Origin: Heligmosomoides polygyrus polygyrus
Lineage: Eukaryota; Nematoda; Chromadorea; Rhabditida; Heligmosomidae
NCBI GenBank assembly: GCA_947396885.1
Contig: OX377205.1
Location: forward strand, 28,521,899-28,585,898
Direction: 5' to 3'
DNA length: 64,000 bases
The translations under genes and the position numbers were made by a program. The stretch's first letter is position 1; the number at the start of each line of letters is the position of its first letter. The notes under the pieces were generated by a model. It did no database searches, had not been told where the DNA came from, and saw nothing but the letters and a program-made list of their open reading frames with translations. Shown piece by piece: positions 18,905 to 29,474 of the stretch.

Positions 18905-19834
18905 CAAACTGAATTTACTGAGACAGGTGAAATTGACTGAGACCAGGATAATTGACTGAGACCGGTGGGCTTGACTAAGAACGAAGGGGTAGACTAATAC
19001 CGGCGGGAGTGACTGTACGAGACCGGCGAAACGGAGGAGCGAGGCCCGCGGGATGGAACGAGACCGGTGGGGATGGCGAGACCGACGGGATTGAACGAGA
19101 CCGGTGTGGTTGGCGAGACCGACGGGATTGAACGAGACCGGCGGGATTGAACGAGACCGGCGGGATTGACAAGACCGGCGGGATTGAACGAGACCGGCGG
19201 GATTGGCGAGACCGGCGGGATTGAACGAGACCGGCGGGATTGACGAGACCGGCGGGATTGAACGAGACCGGCGGGATTGAACGAGACCGGCGGGATTGAC
19301 AAGACCGGCGGGATTGAACGAGACCGGCGGGATTGGCGAGACCGGCGGGATTGAACGAGACCGGTGTGGTTGGCGAGACCGACGGGATTGAACGAGACCG
19401 GCGGGATTGAACGAGACCGGCGGGATTGAACGAGACCGGCGGGATTGACAAGACCGGCGGGATTGGCGAGACCGGCGGGATTGAACGAGACCGGCGGGAT
19501 TGAACGAGACCGGCGGGATTGAACGAGACCGGCGGGATTGAACGAGACCGGCGGGATTGAACGAGACCGGTGTGGTTGGCGAGACCGACGGGATTGAACG
19601 AGACCGGCGGGATTGAACGAGACCGGCGGGATTGAACGAGACCGGCGGGATTGACAAGACCGGCGGGATTGAACGAGACCGGCGGGATTGGCGAGACCGG
19701 CGGGATTGAACGAGACCGGCGGGATTGAACGAGACCGGCGGGATTGGCGAGACCGGCGAGATTGAACGAGACCGGCGGGATTGAACGAGACCGGCGGGAT
19801 TGGCGAGACCGGCGGGGTTGAACGAGACCGGCGG
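18905..19834 (-). repeat. 5' tandem array of 18-19-bp monomers of the CR1
   Basis: Alternating units such as ATTGAACGAGACCGGCGGG (19 bp), ATTGGCGAGACCGGCGGG (18 bp) and ATTGACAAGACCGGCGGG, as read on the plus strand. There are roughly 45 copies. Units next to ORF1 (18905-19060) are degenerate and distal ones nearly identical. The variant GGTGTGGTTGGCGAG recurs at 19103, 19363 and 19569, showing larger block duplications. All three minus frames are open because the unit has no stop; those frames are not genes. Confidence 0.9.
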
Positions 19835-19841
19835 GACAATT

Positions 19842-20490
19842 CGAGGACATGGAGAGATAAAAGGCTTGGCTAGCCATGGCTGGCTAAATCGAAATCCTCG
19901 GCACGGCTTAGGTGACAGCTGACGTCGGACTACTCAGGAAACCATGGGCCGAGTCAGAAGCTTTCGCGCTCATACAGCATGTAGCCGTTCGCCTAATCAG
20001 TGACGTAACTGACACTCACAACTTGAATAAAAGTCAGCGTGACGCCAAACATTATATAGTGTGTTCGGTCACTAGCGGTGACTGCCACAACCTGAGCTTT
20101 GAATTCGAGTTAAATATGGCTGGAATTTCGCTACCCCTGGAATTTTCAATTCGATTAACTAGTATCTCGGAATAACAAGTTATCAATTTAAATTTCAAAC
20201 AAGTTATTAGCTATTAGTCGGTTACAACAGGTCAAGGATCCCCAAATTGGCCGTAAAGTCGCGTTTGGTAGCTAAGGACATGCTTGTATTATGAGATATC
20301 AAAAAATTTTGCATAATATAAATAATGTGCTCAAGATTAGGACGCGGATCCCTTGAGCATGGAGTTGCTTGCAACTCTGAACCTACTTAGGAAGAGGGAC
20401 TTGAGACGGGACTGATTTAGTGAGATGAGTAGGTTGAGAAAAATATACGACACAAGGGCAGAATCGTCTTGACATGCTTTCGCAGCTTAA
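19842..20490. other. No recognised feature
   Basis: No gene motif, repeat or element end was recognised between the CR1 and the next inverted repeat. Confidence 0.4.
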
Positions 20491-20559
20491 CTTACCGCTT
20501 ATGAAATATTCTATTGCTGACCAACTACTACACCTACTCAATTTCTTTCTTTCTACTTG

Positions 20560-21800
20560 CCAGGGAAGAGTCTCAGGAGTAGGTCTGAACGGAGGAAATG
20601 GGTAGCACTGCGACAATCTCCACCCTTCATATAGTAGAAAAACATGCTTCGTTTTTGCTGAGTCCTTGAACCAAAGAGCTACGGGCCCTCAAAGGCGGGG
20701 GTACAGTAGCGCACCGTCAGCACGTGCCCACGTGTATGCGTGTGCGCGCGATATTGTACGGGACGTGGAGAAAGCCTCGGACACAAGCGAAACGGTTGCG
20801 CAGCAGGGTACGGGATTGCTTCTGAGATGCTAGGCGGGATGTCCGACTTCCGCGCTGTGCAGCGTTCTTGCATTTTTTCATAACCGCTGCCCCTTTCATC
20901 AATTTGCTTTCTACACCTTTCTCCTACATATTTATTTCACCCTAACTTGTCAAAAGGGTCAGATTCGTGATCAACACCCCATGACCTCCACAGCCCTAGT
21001 GACCCGTACCTGCTATAACCTACCGTAATCGTAAAAATTTCAAAAGCGAATGTCAGATTCGTGATCAGCACCCCAAATACCCCAACCCCCTTAGGAGAAG
21101 GACCTCAACAGCCCTAGTCATCGGTACCTGCTGTAACTCGTACCTGCTGTGAGGTCACTGTTTAACATTCGCGAAAAAGCACAAAACGTCGTATAATTCA
21201 GAAACTGGGAAAAAAGAGTGAACATCTGCTCATAGTAAACCTTACTCAACAATTTAGAGTGAAATTAATTTGTAGGAGATGTGTAGGAAGTAAGCTGATT
21301 TAAACCACCATCAAGGCACTATTGTACTTTCACGACTTCAAAGGTCGAGAAAAGGTAAAACATTTTTGGCCCAAACCTCCGCGAGGGGGTTTTTTGGGGT
21401 GCTGGTCACGAATCTGACATTCGTTTTTGAAATTAATGGAGATTACGACAGGTTACAGCAGGTACGGGTAACTAGGGCTGTCGAGATCATGGAATGTTAA
21501 TTAAGAATCTGGGGTGTTGATCACGAATCTGACCCTTTTGATAACTTAGAGTGAAATAAATGTGTAGGAGATGTGTAGGAAGCAAACTGGTAAAGGAGGC
21601 TGCGGTTATTAAAAATTCAAAAATAGTGCATACTATGAGAGTCGAACATCTAATCTAGCACCTTCTCCACCTTCGAGGGTTCATAGCTCTTTTGGTTCAA
21701 GGACTAAGCAAAAACGAAACATGTTTTTCTACTATATGAGAGTGGAGATTCTCGTATTACTATCCATTTCTCCCAGACCTACGCCTGAGATCCTTCCCTG
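20560..21800. repeat. Foldback family 2, copy a (about 1.24 kb)
   Basis: A long inverted repeat centred near 21250. Left outer block GCCAGGGAAGAGTCTCAGGA (about 20560) mirrors GAGATCCTTCCCTGG (about 21788). AGTCCTTGAACCAAAGAGCT (about 20662) mirrors the block at about 21687. GGGTCAGATTCGTGATCA (about 20955) mirrors the block near 21515. No transposase frame is present. Related copies are at 37705-38890 and 58370-59010. A similar GAAATATTCTA.TGC block lies outside both ends (about 20506 and 21823). Confidence 0.65.
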
Positions 21801-21849
21801 GTTAGTACTACCTACTAACTTACGAAATATTCTAGTGCACTGTTCTTTT

Positions 21850-22735
21850 CAGACAACCGTTGCTCGATATCTCGGGAATTGTCTTTAGTTGAAGTAGACG
21901 TAACAGCCGCTCGGTCCTATTGGAGTCGCTTTGAGGAACCGCTAGCAACGCATCATGTTGAAAGGCAGGTCTGTGTACAGTGGAATACAGTTACATGAAT
22001 AAGCGTTCAATCCCCGATGATCTGCTGGTGTACACCGCTGTGTTGAACTTCAGATTACACTGCGACAAATCTGTATGATGGGGTCATGCAGTGAGAAACG
22101 CAAGCTTCTTTTATGAAAAAGCTTTTAATATGGCGCATCTACGAGCGACTACTGTGCCTGATGTGTAAGCTCTCTTTTTGATTTGCATTGATAATGGTAT
22201 CAGTAAAATCGAAAAACAGTGAAAGTGCATTTCTTCTGTTCCACGATAAGCAGTCAACTAGAGCAGACCCAATAAAAGGCCGCCCCGCAGCTCTACTGCA
22301 GCCCATCTACAATAGTGCTATGAAGTGTGTGATCATTCTGTTTCTGGTGAGCAAAGCTCTTCTCATGCTTATCAGCACTTTTCTGTGAAGAGATAACTGA
22401 GCATTCCTTAAGGTTGCTGGACTACTACGTCGCGGAAACGCCCAAATCCCTGATGTTTGTAAGTCAGTTGTAATTCCTCCTTCTTGAAATAGATGCTAGG
22501 TAATCGCGGTCCAGCAGCGAAAGTCAGCACGCGCATGCCTTAGGTGCCTTCATTTCATCTACACATGGCATTTCATATTGAGCATTAGCTATGGGTAACG
22601 CTTTGCTACTTCACGTCTTGTACACTGTTCTTATCATTGCCTAGTGTCCAACAAAGCTACGGTTAACATTTCATGTAGAAGTTGCTGCTACTTGAACTGG
22701 CCAATGTTGATCAAATTTTGAAACAAAACTCGAGT
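21850..22735. other. No recognised feature
   Basis: No coding motif or repeat was recognised; short open frames only. Confidence 0.4.
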
Positions 22736-22860
22736 AAGGCCGGCAGCAGAGTCTTGCGGGTGCCGCGGACCCGCCATGACAACAGCGGGTGGTGCGGCGC
22801 AGCGACTCAGACACTTGTTGCGTCCGAGCCGCGTCCCATTACCGTCTCGTGAATTTCCTA

Positions 22861-22940
22861 CATCGCGGACGGCACGCTAGTCGGACGCGGACGGGACGCT
22901 AGTGGAACGCGGGCGGGACGCTAGTCAGACGCGGCTGAGA
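22861..22940 (+). repeat. Short GC-rich minisatellite (about 22-bp unit, about 3 copies)
   Basis: GGACGCTAGTCGGACGCGGA-like units recur three times inside a GC-rich patch (22735-22990) that contrasts with the AT-rich surroundings. Confidence 0.6.
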
Positions 22941-23011
22941 CGCAAAATGCGGATGAGCTCGCGCGGATTCGTTGCTCCCAATCACGTCCCACTGTGCCAT
23001 GTGCTCTTGCA

Positions 23012-23667
23012 TCGGACGAGGTTCGCATGTGGGCCAACAACTACCGGCTTGACGCGTGCTTCGACGTTTTTGTCGCCTCGGTGGCTCAGGAATTCACCGT
23101 TAGAGCGACATGACGTCGGTACCAGCTCCATTGAGTATTATTGTGCGACAACAGTTTAGTAGCAATTTCTTGTTTTCTAGTGCTATACCACTAATACTGT
23201 TAATGCTATGAAACACTCCAGCAAATTTATTGTTTTCCAGCAAGTTAGAAGCAATCAAAGACAATTCCCTGAGGTCAAATAATGGGCATCTCACTCATTA
23301 GCAAAACATCCAAATTAATTCTACACTTCTCCAATTTTAAATTAAGTGAGTGTCTAGTTTAACATGAAAAATGTCCGGTTTAAAACGAAAAATGTTCACT
23401 ATGAAGTGAAAATATATACGTATACTAGACACTGGAAAACAATGAATTTGCTGGAGTGTTTAATAGCATTAGCAGTATTAGTGGTATAGCACTAGAGAAC
23501 ATTATAAGAAAGTGCTATTAAACTGTTGTCGCACAATAATACTCAATGGAGCTGGTACCGACGTCCTGTTGCTCTAACGGTGAATTCCGGAGCCACCGGA
23601 GACGACAAAACGTCAAAGCACGCGTCAAGTCGGCAGTTGTTGACCCACGTGCGAACCTCGTCCATCG
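23012..23667. repeat. Long inverted repeat, arms about 240 bp
   Basis: The left arm (23012-23250) contains GGACGAGGTTCGCATGTGGG, a GACGTCGGTACCAGCTCCAT block and TATTATTGTGCGACAACAG. The right arm (23420-23667) carries the reverse complements in mirrored order, ending GCGAACCTCGTCC. The spacer is about 170 bp. No TSD or transposase was seen. It is probably a non-autonomous inverted-repeat element of unknown superfamily. Confidence 0.65.
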
Positions 23668-23669
23668 AG

Positions 23670-24395
23670 GTTTCCTCGTGCATAAAGTATGCACGCTGTT
23701 CAGATCAAAATCTATATGAAATATCGCTATCACTTCGACATGAAAACTCACTCCCGGCTAGATGAATCCATTGCCTTAGCTCTTGTGATGACAGCATTCT
23801 CCGATGCCTTGTTGAGTCCGGGAGATCTGTCCGATGCAGTTATAGCTCATATGGTGGGATACTAAAAAGAACGGTCTGCCTTGTTGTTGCATTTCTGTGC
23901 AAAGGTTTTCCTTAAACCTCAGACGACTAACTTGTGACTGGAAGGCCACGGAGATTTTCAGTGCAATTAAGGTTACCTAATATCGTGCTAAGGTTTTTTG
24001 CATTACGTTTTGTGTGCAGGATTCCATACGCCTCCATCTGTCGACACTACCGGTGATTATATTGTTGATTGTCAAGCTTCTTTATGGACAGAAATTATGC
24101 ACCAACCTACTATATCCCTAGCATGTAGATTCATTGAAAAAAATGTTTAGAATAGATGAACGGTAATGGAAACCCATCTATCACGCTCCTGGCGCTGCGG
24201 GTGAGAGCCGCCGTGAACTGCGGCAGCCCTCGGGGACCTTTGCGTGCAGCGGCTCCGCGACAACTCGTCCGTGCCGCGGCTTCCACCACAGTGGCAGCGT
24301 GGGTTCCACTGCGGCGGGAGCGATATGAGCGAGTTTTCGGGGTGCTGCCGCGAGACTCTGTAGAGGCCCTAAGTTCCCTAATTAAAACATTGCGT
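23670..24395. other. No recognised feature; GC-rich patch at 24175-24330
   Basis: No element or gene motif was recognised. The GC-rich patch at 24175-24330 resembles in composition the one at 22735-22990, but no function could be assigned. Confidence 0.35.
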
Positions 24396-24399
24396 TATC

Positions 24400-24660
24400 A
24401 CTTCTCATGGACGCATGGAGCGCAGCTGGAGGAGGATTTCCCGCCCGGGCCCACCAAGTACTCCCTCCCACCGGGGTCGGCGAATTGGTACCGACGTTGT
24501 TTGGAATGGATAAAGAATTGGCTTGCTCATTGCTTCGCCATCGCAAGACATTGTATAGGCCAAATACGTATTCAAATTGCATCCGCGGTAGAAGCAGAAG
24601 TAGAATGCCTGACACATCCCAGAGGTTAGGTAACGCCGTCCTTTATCCTTCTATCCTTGT
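24400..24660 (+). mobile_element. tRNA-derived SINE, diverged copy
   Basis: Shares with the copies at 47479-47772 and 48856-49154 the blocks CACCGGGGTCGGCGAATTGG, a GGCCAAATACG block and the terminal TAACGCCGTCCTTTATCC. The pol III B-box region is degraded and no TSD was recognised. Confidence 0.65.
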
Positions 24661-25765
24661 CGGTTATTAAGTCGGAAGCAAAAGCTAGTAACAGGTTCAA
24701 TGTTCCGATAAGAAAGTCTTGCGGCTAATGTGACTCATAGCGACATGAGGAGGTACATTTTCGCACAGGAAGAATGTGATGTTTAGATGTCAGTCATGGA
24801 ATTCTGGCTTGAATCACATTGTGATAAACCAAACATCCCGCAGCTTTTGATCAGCACCTTTGGATCTAGACCTTTCAATGTTGAAAATAATTAAACGATT
24901 TAAAAAATCCTACTTGATGACCTCCAAACTTTCGAACCTTACAGCGTAACACATAGAAATTTAAAGATAACGCTTATCGAATAACTCTTATCTTTTAACC
25001 TAATATTCGGGGTTATCCTATTTTAATGTTTTCTACTGTTCGCTTCATTCCAACACCACCCTCAAGTGCCGTCTTGAAGAACTAGATCTGGCAAGCGGGG
25101 TGTTACAGGCAAGCCTTCATACCTGGAAGCTTAAAACAAGGAAGCATTTGGCACTTATTAATCATGCTGTTCGAAAACACAGAAAACTCTCTTCGATAGA
25201 GTTGGTCTCCCTGTTAAATGTTAACGTTTTGAAAATAAAAATTGCCAAAAGAGGTGGCGCACAACCAGTTTTCAGCAAAGAAAATTCTCAGTGTCCATAG
25301 GTTCGTTGGTCTCGAAAACGTCCAATTTCGGTGTAGGTCAACTTCTGCCAGTATCAAGCACTATTTTGGAACGCGAATGGGTACTCTTATTTAGCAAAAT
25401 GTGACAAAGGTGACCTGGCTGGCATATTCTGCTTCACGATGACAATAAATGAAAAAAAGCTTTCGTAGTCAATGTCTTGTTTTTCCCAAACGAGATTATT
25501 GTTATTTCAAGTCAGTTTCTTTGAGCCTCAAGTGGCTGGTATCGAGGTTGCAAGCTGTCACAACGATGTTTTGTTGCGATCAAAACTTCTAGCTCCAGGC
25601 GGATCTCCAACCCGGCGCAGGGTCAAGCTTGAGGTTCGGGAATCGAAGGGGATGTCGTGCTGTGGCCTCGTCTGGAGAGGGGAGGTCGTGCTCTTCCGGT
25701 TTTGGCAGAGGATTCTCTCTTATTCTTCAGGTTTTTAGGTGATGTTTTTAATTCTTAATAAGTTG
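24661..25765. other. No recognised feature
   Basis: No coding motif, element end or strong repeat was recognised over this 1.1-kb stretch. Confidence 0.4.
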
Positions 25766-25861
25766 TTTTTTCCAGGAGTGCCTACGAAGGCATGGAGTCT
25801 CTCAATCGTCCCGCGAAGTTGAAAAAATTAATATAAAAATGTTTCAAATAAAGATTGTATT

Positions 25862-28800
25862 CACCTGTATCACCTGTCGTCCCGTTGATCATCGAATTGC
25901 TTGAGCGGGTGCCAGCAGCCTCTCCATTCGTCCACGTCGCGTGCCAGAGTGGTCCAATGGATCCTCCTCGCTCGAGGGACACGAAGAGCGTCATATCGGT
26001 CGTTCAGGGCTTTAACGAAGAAGTCCGACCAACGCGTTGGTGGGCGTCCTGGTGTTCTTTTGACATCCCGCGGAATCCAGTCGGTGATGGCTCTCGTCCA
26101 GCGGGTGTCTGCGAAGCGCATTACGTGGCCGGCCCACCTAATTTTCGACAACTTGGCCCACGCGACAGCGTCTCTGATCTTCGAGCGTCGGCAAAGCTCG
26201 GAACTCCGGAGGCCTTCTCTCACTTGCGTCAGTCGTGTCACTCCGAGCATCGTCCTCTCGATTCCACGCTGCGTGACGCTGATCGCGTGTTCATCCTGCT
26301 TTAGTATCGCCCAGGTCTCTGAGGCGTATGTTAGGGCAGGAAGAACAGTGCAGTCGAATAGGTGGGCACGGAGTCGGACGTTCTTTGTCTTCTTCGCGAC
26401 TTCTTCGACGCTCTTGAAAGCTCCCCAAGCCGCTCTTTTCCTCCTGCTCAGCTCTGGTGCTAGGTCGTTGGCCATGTTGACTTCGCGACCCAGATACACA
26501 TAGCTGGAGCATTCGGAGATGTTCGTTCCGTTGAGCGAGAATGGGGCATCAGAAACCCATCCGTTCCTCATGAACATCGTCTTCGTAAGATTCAGCTGCA
26601 GTCCAACGTTCCCACATACACGATCGAAGTCGGCCAGCATTCGCTCCGCCTGGCTGGTGCTCGGTGTTATGAGCACGATGTCGTCAGCGAAGCGAAGATG
26701 ATGTAGTTGCCGGCCGTCGACCTTCACTCCCATGTCTTCCCATTCTAGTTCGCGCATGACGTTTTCGAGAGTGGCGCTGAAGAGCTTCGGGGATATGGTA
26801 TCCCCTTGCCGAACCCCTCTCTTCACGTCGACGACGACGTCGTTGTAGAATGGTGAGATCTTGGTCGTTAATCCACTGTACAGCTCTCGAAGGACTCTGA
26901 TGTACTGAGTAGGAACGCCCTGAGTGAGCAGGGCTTCGATGACCGCTTCAGTTTCGACAGAGTCGAATGCCTTCTTCAGGTCGATGAACGTAAGGCAAAG
27001 CGGCAGCTTGTACTCTCGCGACACTTCGATGAGCTTCGTAATGGTGTGTATGTGGTCGATCGTGCAGAATCCTCTCCGAAATCCTGCTTGCTCGCATGGC
27101 TGTCCTTCGTCCAGCGTTCTGCTATTCCTATTCAGGATAACTCGAGTGAACAGCTTGTAAACTACGGACAGCGGGCAGATCGGGCGATAGTTGCCAATGT
27201 CGTGCACGTCTCCCTTCTTGTACAGCAAGACGGTTCTGCTGGTCTTCCACTGAGATGGAACCTAGCACTCCGACAGGTAACGTGTGAAGAGCCGCGCCAG
27301 GGTGTTGATGAGCGTAGGCGGGAGGTTCTTCAGGTGTTCGGGTCTGATCCTGTCGGGACCGGGTGCTGTACGTTTCTTCACAGACGAGATAGCGTGTCGG
27401 ATCTCGGAATGAGAACAGAGGGGACGACGTATCCATTCTGCGGAAGATGGCATGGGGGCAGGTGGACGTGGCTATCGAAGAGATCGGAGTAGAAGTCGTG
27501 GATGACCCTCTCCATGGTCCTTCTGGAAGAGGTGACGGTTCCGTCGGGACGTCGGAGAGCTGTCATCTTGGTCTTGAAGTTGACGAAGTTCCGGCGGGCA
27601 TTGCGGATGCTCAACCCTGCCTGTGCAGCTTCAGCCAACACTTCCGCCCTTCTCTCCTTAGGATCCTCCTTTATCGCCTCTCTGCATAGCTTCGCAAGCT
27701 CGGACATCAGTTGGTAGTTGCCTGACGCTCGTGCTGCTCCACGCTGGCGTATCAGCTCGAGAGTTTCCGGAGACAGACGTCTCTTGGTGGTCTTCAAGCT
27801 CTCGGCTCCCTTAGCACTATCGTGGAGATGGTGCACGAAGCGGTCGTATTCCTCGTCGACGTTGTCCATGACGGCATCTTCCCAAAGACCGGCAAGAGAG
27901 GTGTAGAGGTCCCAGTTGATGGTCGTTCTGGGACTCCTCTTCTTGAACTTCGCGGCCAATCCCGTGTAGAACTTGGGGACAACGGAGACGTCGGTTAGGC
28001 AATATTTGCCGTTGAAGATGATGTGGTCGATCTCGTTGTGGAACTGGCCACCGGGAGATTCCCAGGTCCATCGTAGGGAGGGAGGCTTCTGGAACTGCGA
28101 GTTTCCATGGATGGTCTTGGTCGACATGATAAACTCAGACAGCCTTTCACCTTGCTCGTTCCACTCCAAACCGTGGGTTCCGATGTGAAGTTCTTCCGGC
28201 GACCTTCGTGGCCCGATCTTGGCGTTGAAGTCGCCGACGATCACCTTGTAGAAGGTGTGATCTTCCTTATAGAACTTCTCCAGCTCCACGTAGAAGGCCT
28301 CGACGTTTTCGTCGTCGTAGTCGGATGTTGGGGCATACGCGACGAACACAGTCAAGGCTGGCACGGAGCCACATCGCTTCAGTCGCAAACGTCCGATTCG
28401 GCTTGTCAGAGGCTCGTACGAATCGATGTTCATGGCCAAGTGCGCGTTGACGAGGACACCAACGCCGCCTACTCCTCTGCTGTCGCATGTTCCGAGGAAC
28501 AGTTCTTCTCCGGAGTCGTAGGCGGCGTGCAGGGGGTGATGTCTTCTCGTCTTGGTCAGTCCGATGACGTCGTACTTGATCTTCCTGGCTTGCATCATCA
28601 GGTCCTCGACGGATGCTTCCGATGCAAGCGTGCGGGCGTTGTAAGTACAGATCGTCATCCTAGTCCTTCTCAGTTTGCGCAGCCTGGTTAGGCCTTGAGA
28701 TTTTAGCAGCCTCTCCGTACTCCCATCGCTGCAGAAATGGGGGCTCTTTCGGGGTCAGGGGAATGAGGCCCTTTAGTGCTGCTGCTTTTGACTTGAGTAC

Positions 28801-29231
28801 ACACGGGTAGCTAGTCGGGCTCTGTCGTGCGGGCGAAGAACTCCGAGCAGCCAGCCACACTGCCCGAAGGGACGGGGCGAGACTTTTGAGGCGGCCTCGA
28901 ATCGCCTTACGATGTACTCCCAGTCTACCGAGTGCAAGCTTTTGGCCGAGCCGACACAGTTACAATCCGCACAGTCACGGACACATCCGCGCACACTGTG
29001 CACGAACATGCCGCTCCCACGCACAAGGAACGCGTCGACCCGACACAGCAGGAGCAAGGAGTCCATCCCCTGCATCCCACCTGCGTCTCTGGGCAGTACA
29101 CGGTCGCATTTGGTTCGCGTTTAATTCCCCTATCCACCACTCGGGGACGCGCCACGTGGCCCTGTGACAAGCTGCCCGAGATCCCTCTTAACAAGAGAGC
29201 CCGAAGGCTCTCTATCGAGGGAGATCCGTGG
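25862..29231 (-). mobile_element. RTE-1-like LINE, full length but inactivated
   Basis: Bounded by the 12-bp TSD AAAGATTGTATT at 25850-25861 and 29232-29243. The 5' end is at 29231 and the 3' end at 25862, only 8 nt after the stop codon, which agrees with the extremely short 3' ends of RTE elements. The coding region is broken (see 25870-28658). The style of the protein matches the abundant RTE-1 lineage of hookworms. It landed inside the left arm of the foldback at 25766-31365. Confidence 0.85.
25870..28658 (-). pseudogene. RTE-1-like endonuclease-reverse transcriptase, broken
   Basis: Starts MTICTYNARTLASEASVEDL at 28658. In the endonuclease the usual LTETR motif reads LTKTR, replacing the catalytic Glu. 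The region around the SDH motif is missing: the frame jumps from VVPKFYTG to AAKFKKRSPRT. Near 27430 there is a frameshift, and near 27263 a TAG stop inside LSEC*VPSQW. The reverse transcriptase follows with FIDLKKAFDSVETEAV, RGVRQGDTISPKLF and RFADDIVLITPS (FADD intact), and a C-terminal RWAGHVMRFADTRW. The last codon is close to the element end. It is not expected to make a functional protein. Confidence 0.85.
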
Positions 29232-29474
29232 AAAGATTGTATTACTTTTTAAAAATAAAGATTTTCTGCCGGCAGATTTGGAGTCATTGAGAAGTTTCCA
29301 TTTTCAGTTCTTTTTTCAGGACGCGACAGTTTTCTGCCTGAACGAGCGACACCTACGTCCTAAATTGCCGTCTATAAAATTTGAAGTGTCAATTGCTAAG
29401 GAAAATTAAGTGCTTTTCCTACAAGATTTTTGAACGCGCTCTTTGAAGCGATGACGGAGCGGCATCCGGAGGAT

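Larger units (their letters stand above)
14221..19834 (-). mobile_element. CR1-clade LINE, apparently full length
   Basis: Minus-strand order: tandem 5' array (19834-18905), ORF1 (18882-18187), ORF2 (to 15344), about 1.1 kb of 3' untranslated region, a terminal hairpin (14259-14243) and a (TAAA)n tail (14240-14221). Both ORFs are uninterrupted. A 7-bp match GACAATT lies immediately outside both ends (14214-14220 and 19835-19841) and may be a short target duplication. At that length the evidence is weak, but its position at both edges supports including the array in the element. Confidence 0.8.

Noticed and set aside
18905..19834. Possible CRISPR-like array because of regular short repeats
   Set aside because: Units are 18-19 bp with no spacers between them, the setting is eukaryotic, and there are no cas genes.
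18872..19877. Three overlapping minus-strand open frames of 261-300 codons rich in SIPPVSFNPAGLVQSRRSR
   Set aside because: They arise in all three frames because the 18-19-bp tandem unit contains no stop codon. They are array artefacts, not a repeat protein gene.
25870..26503. Plus-strand frames of 149-200 codons opposite the RTE-1-like element
   Set aside because: Antisense shadows of the reverse transcriptase on the minus strand; no independent motif.
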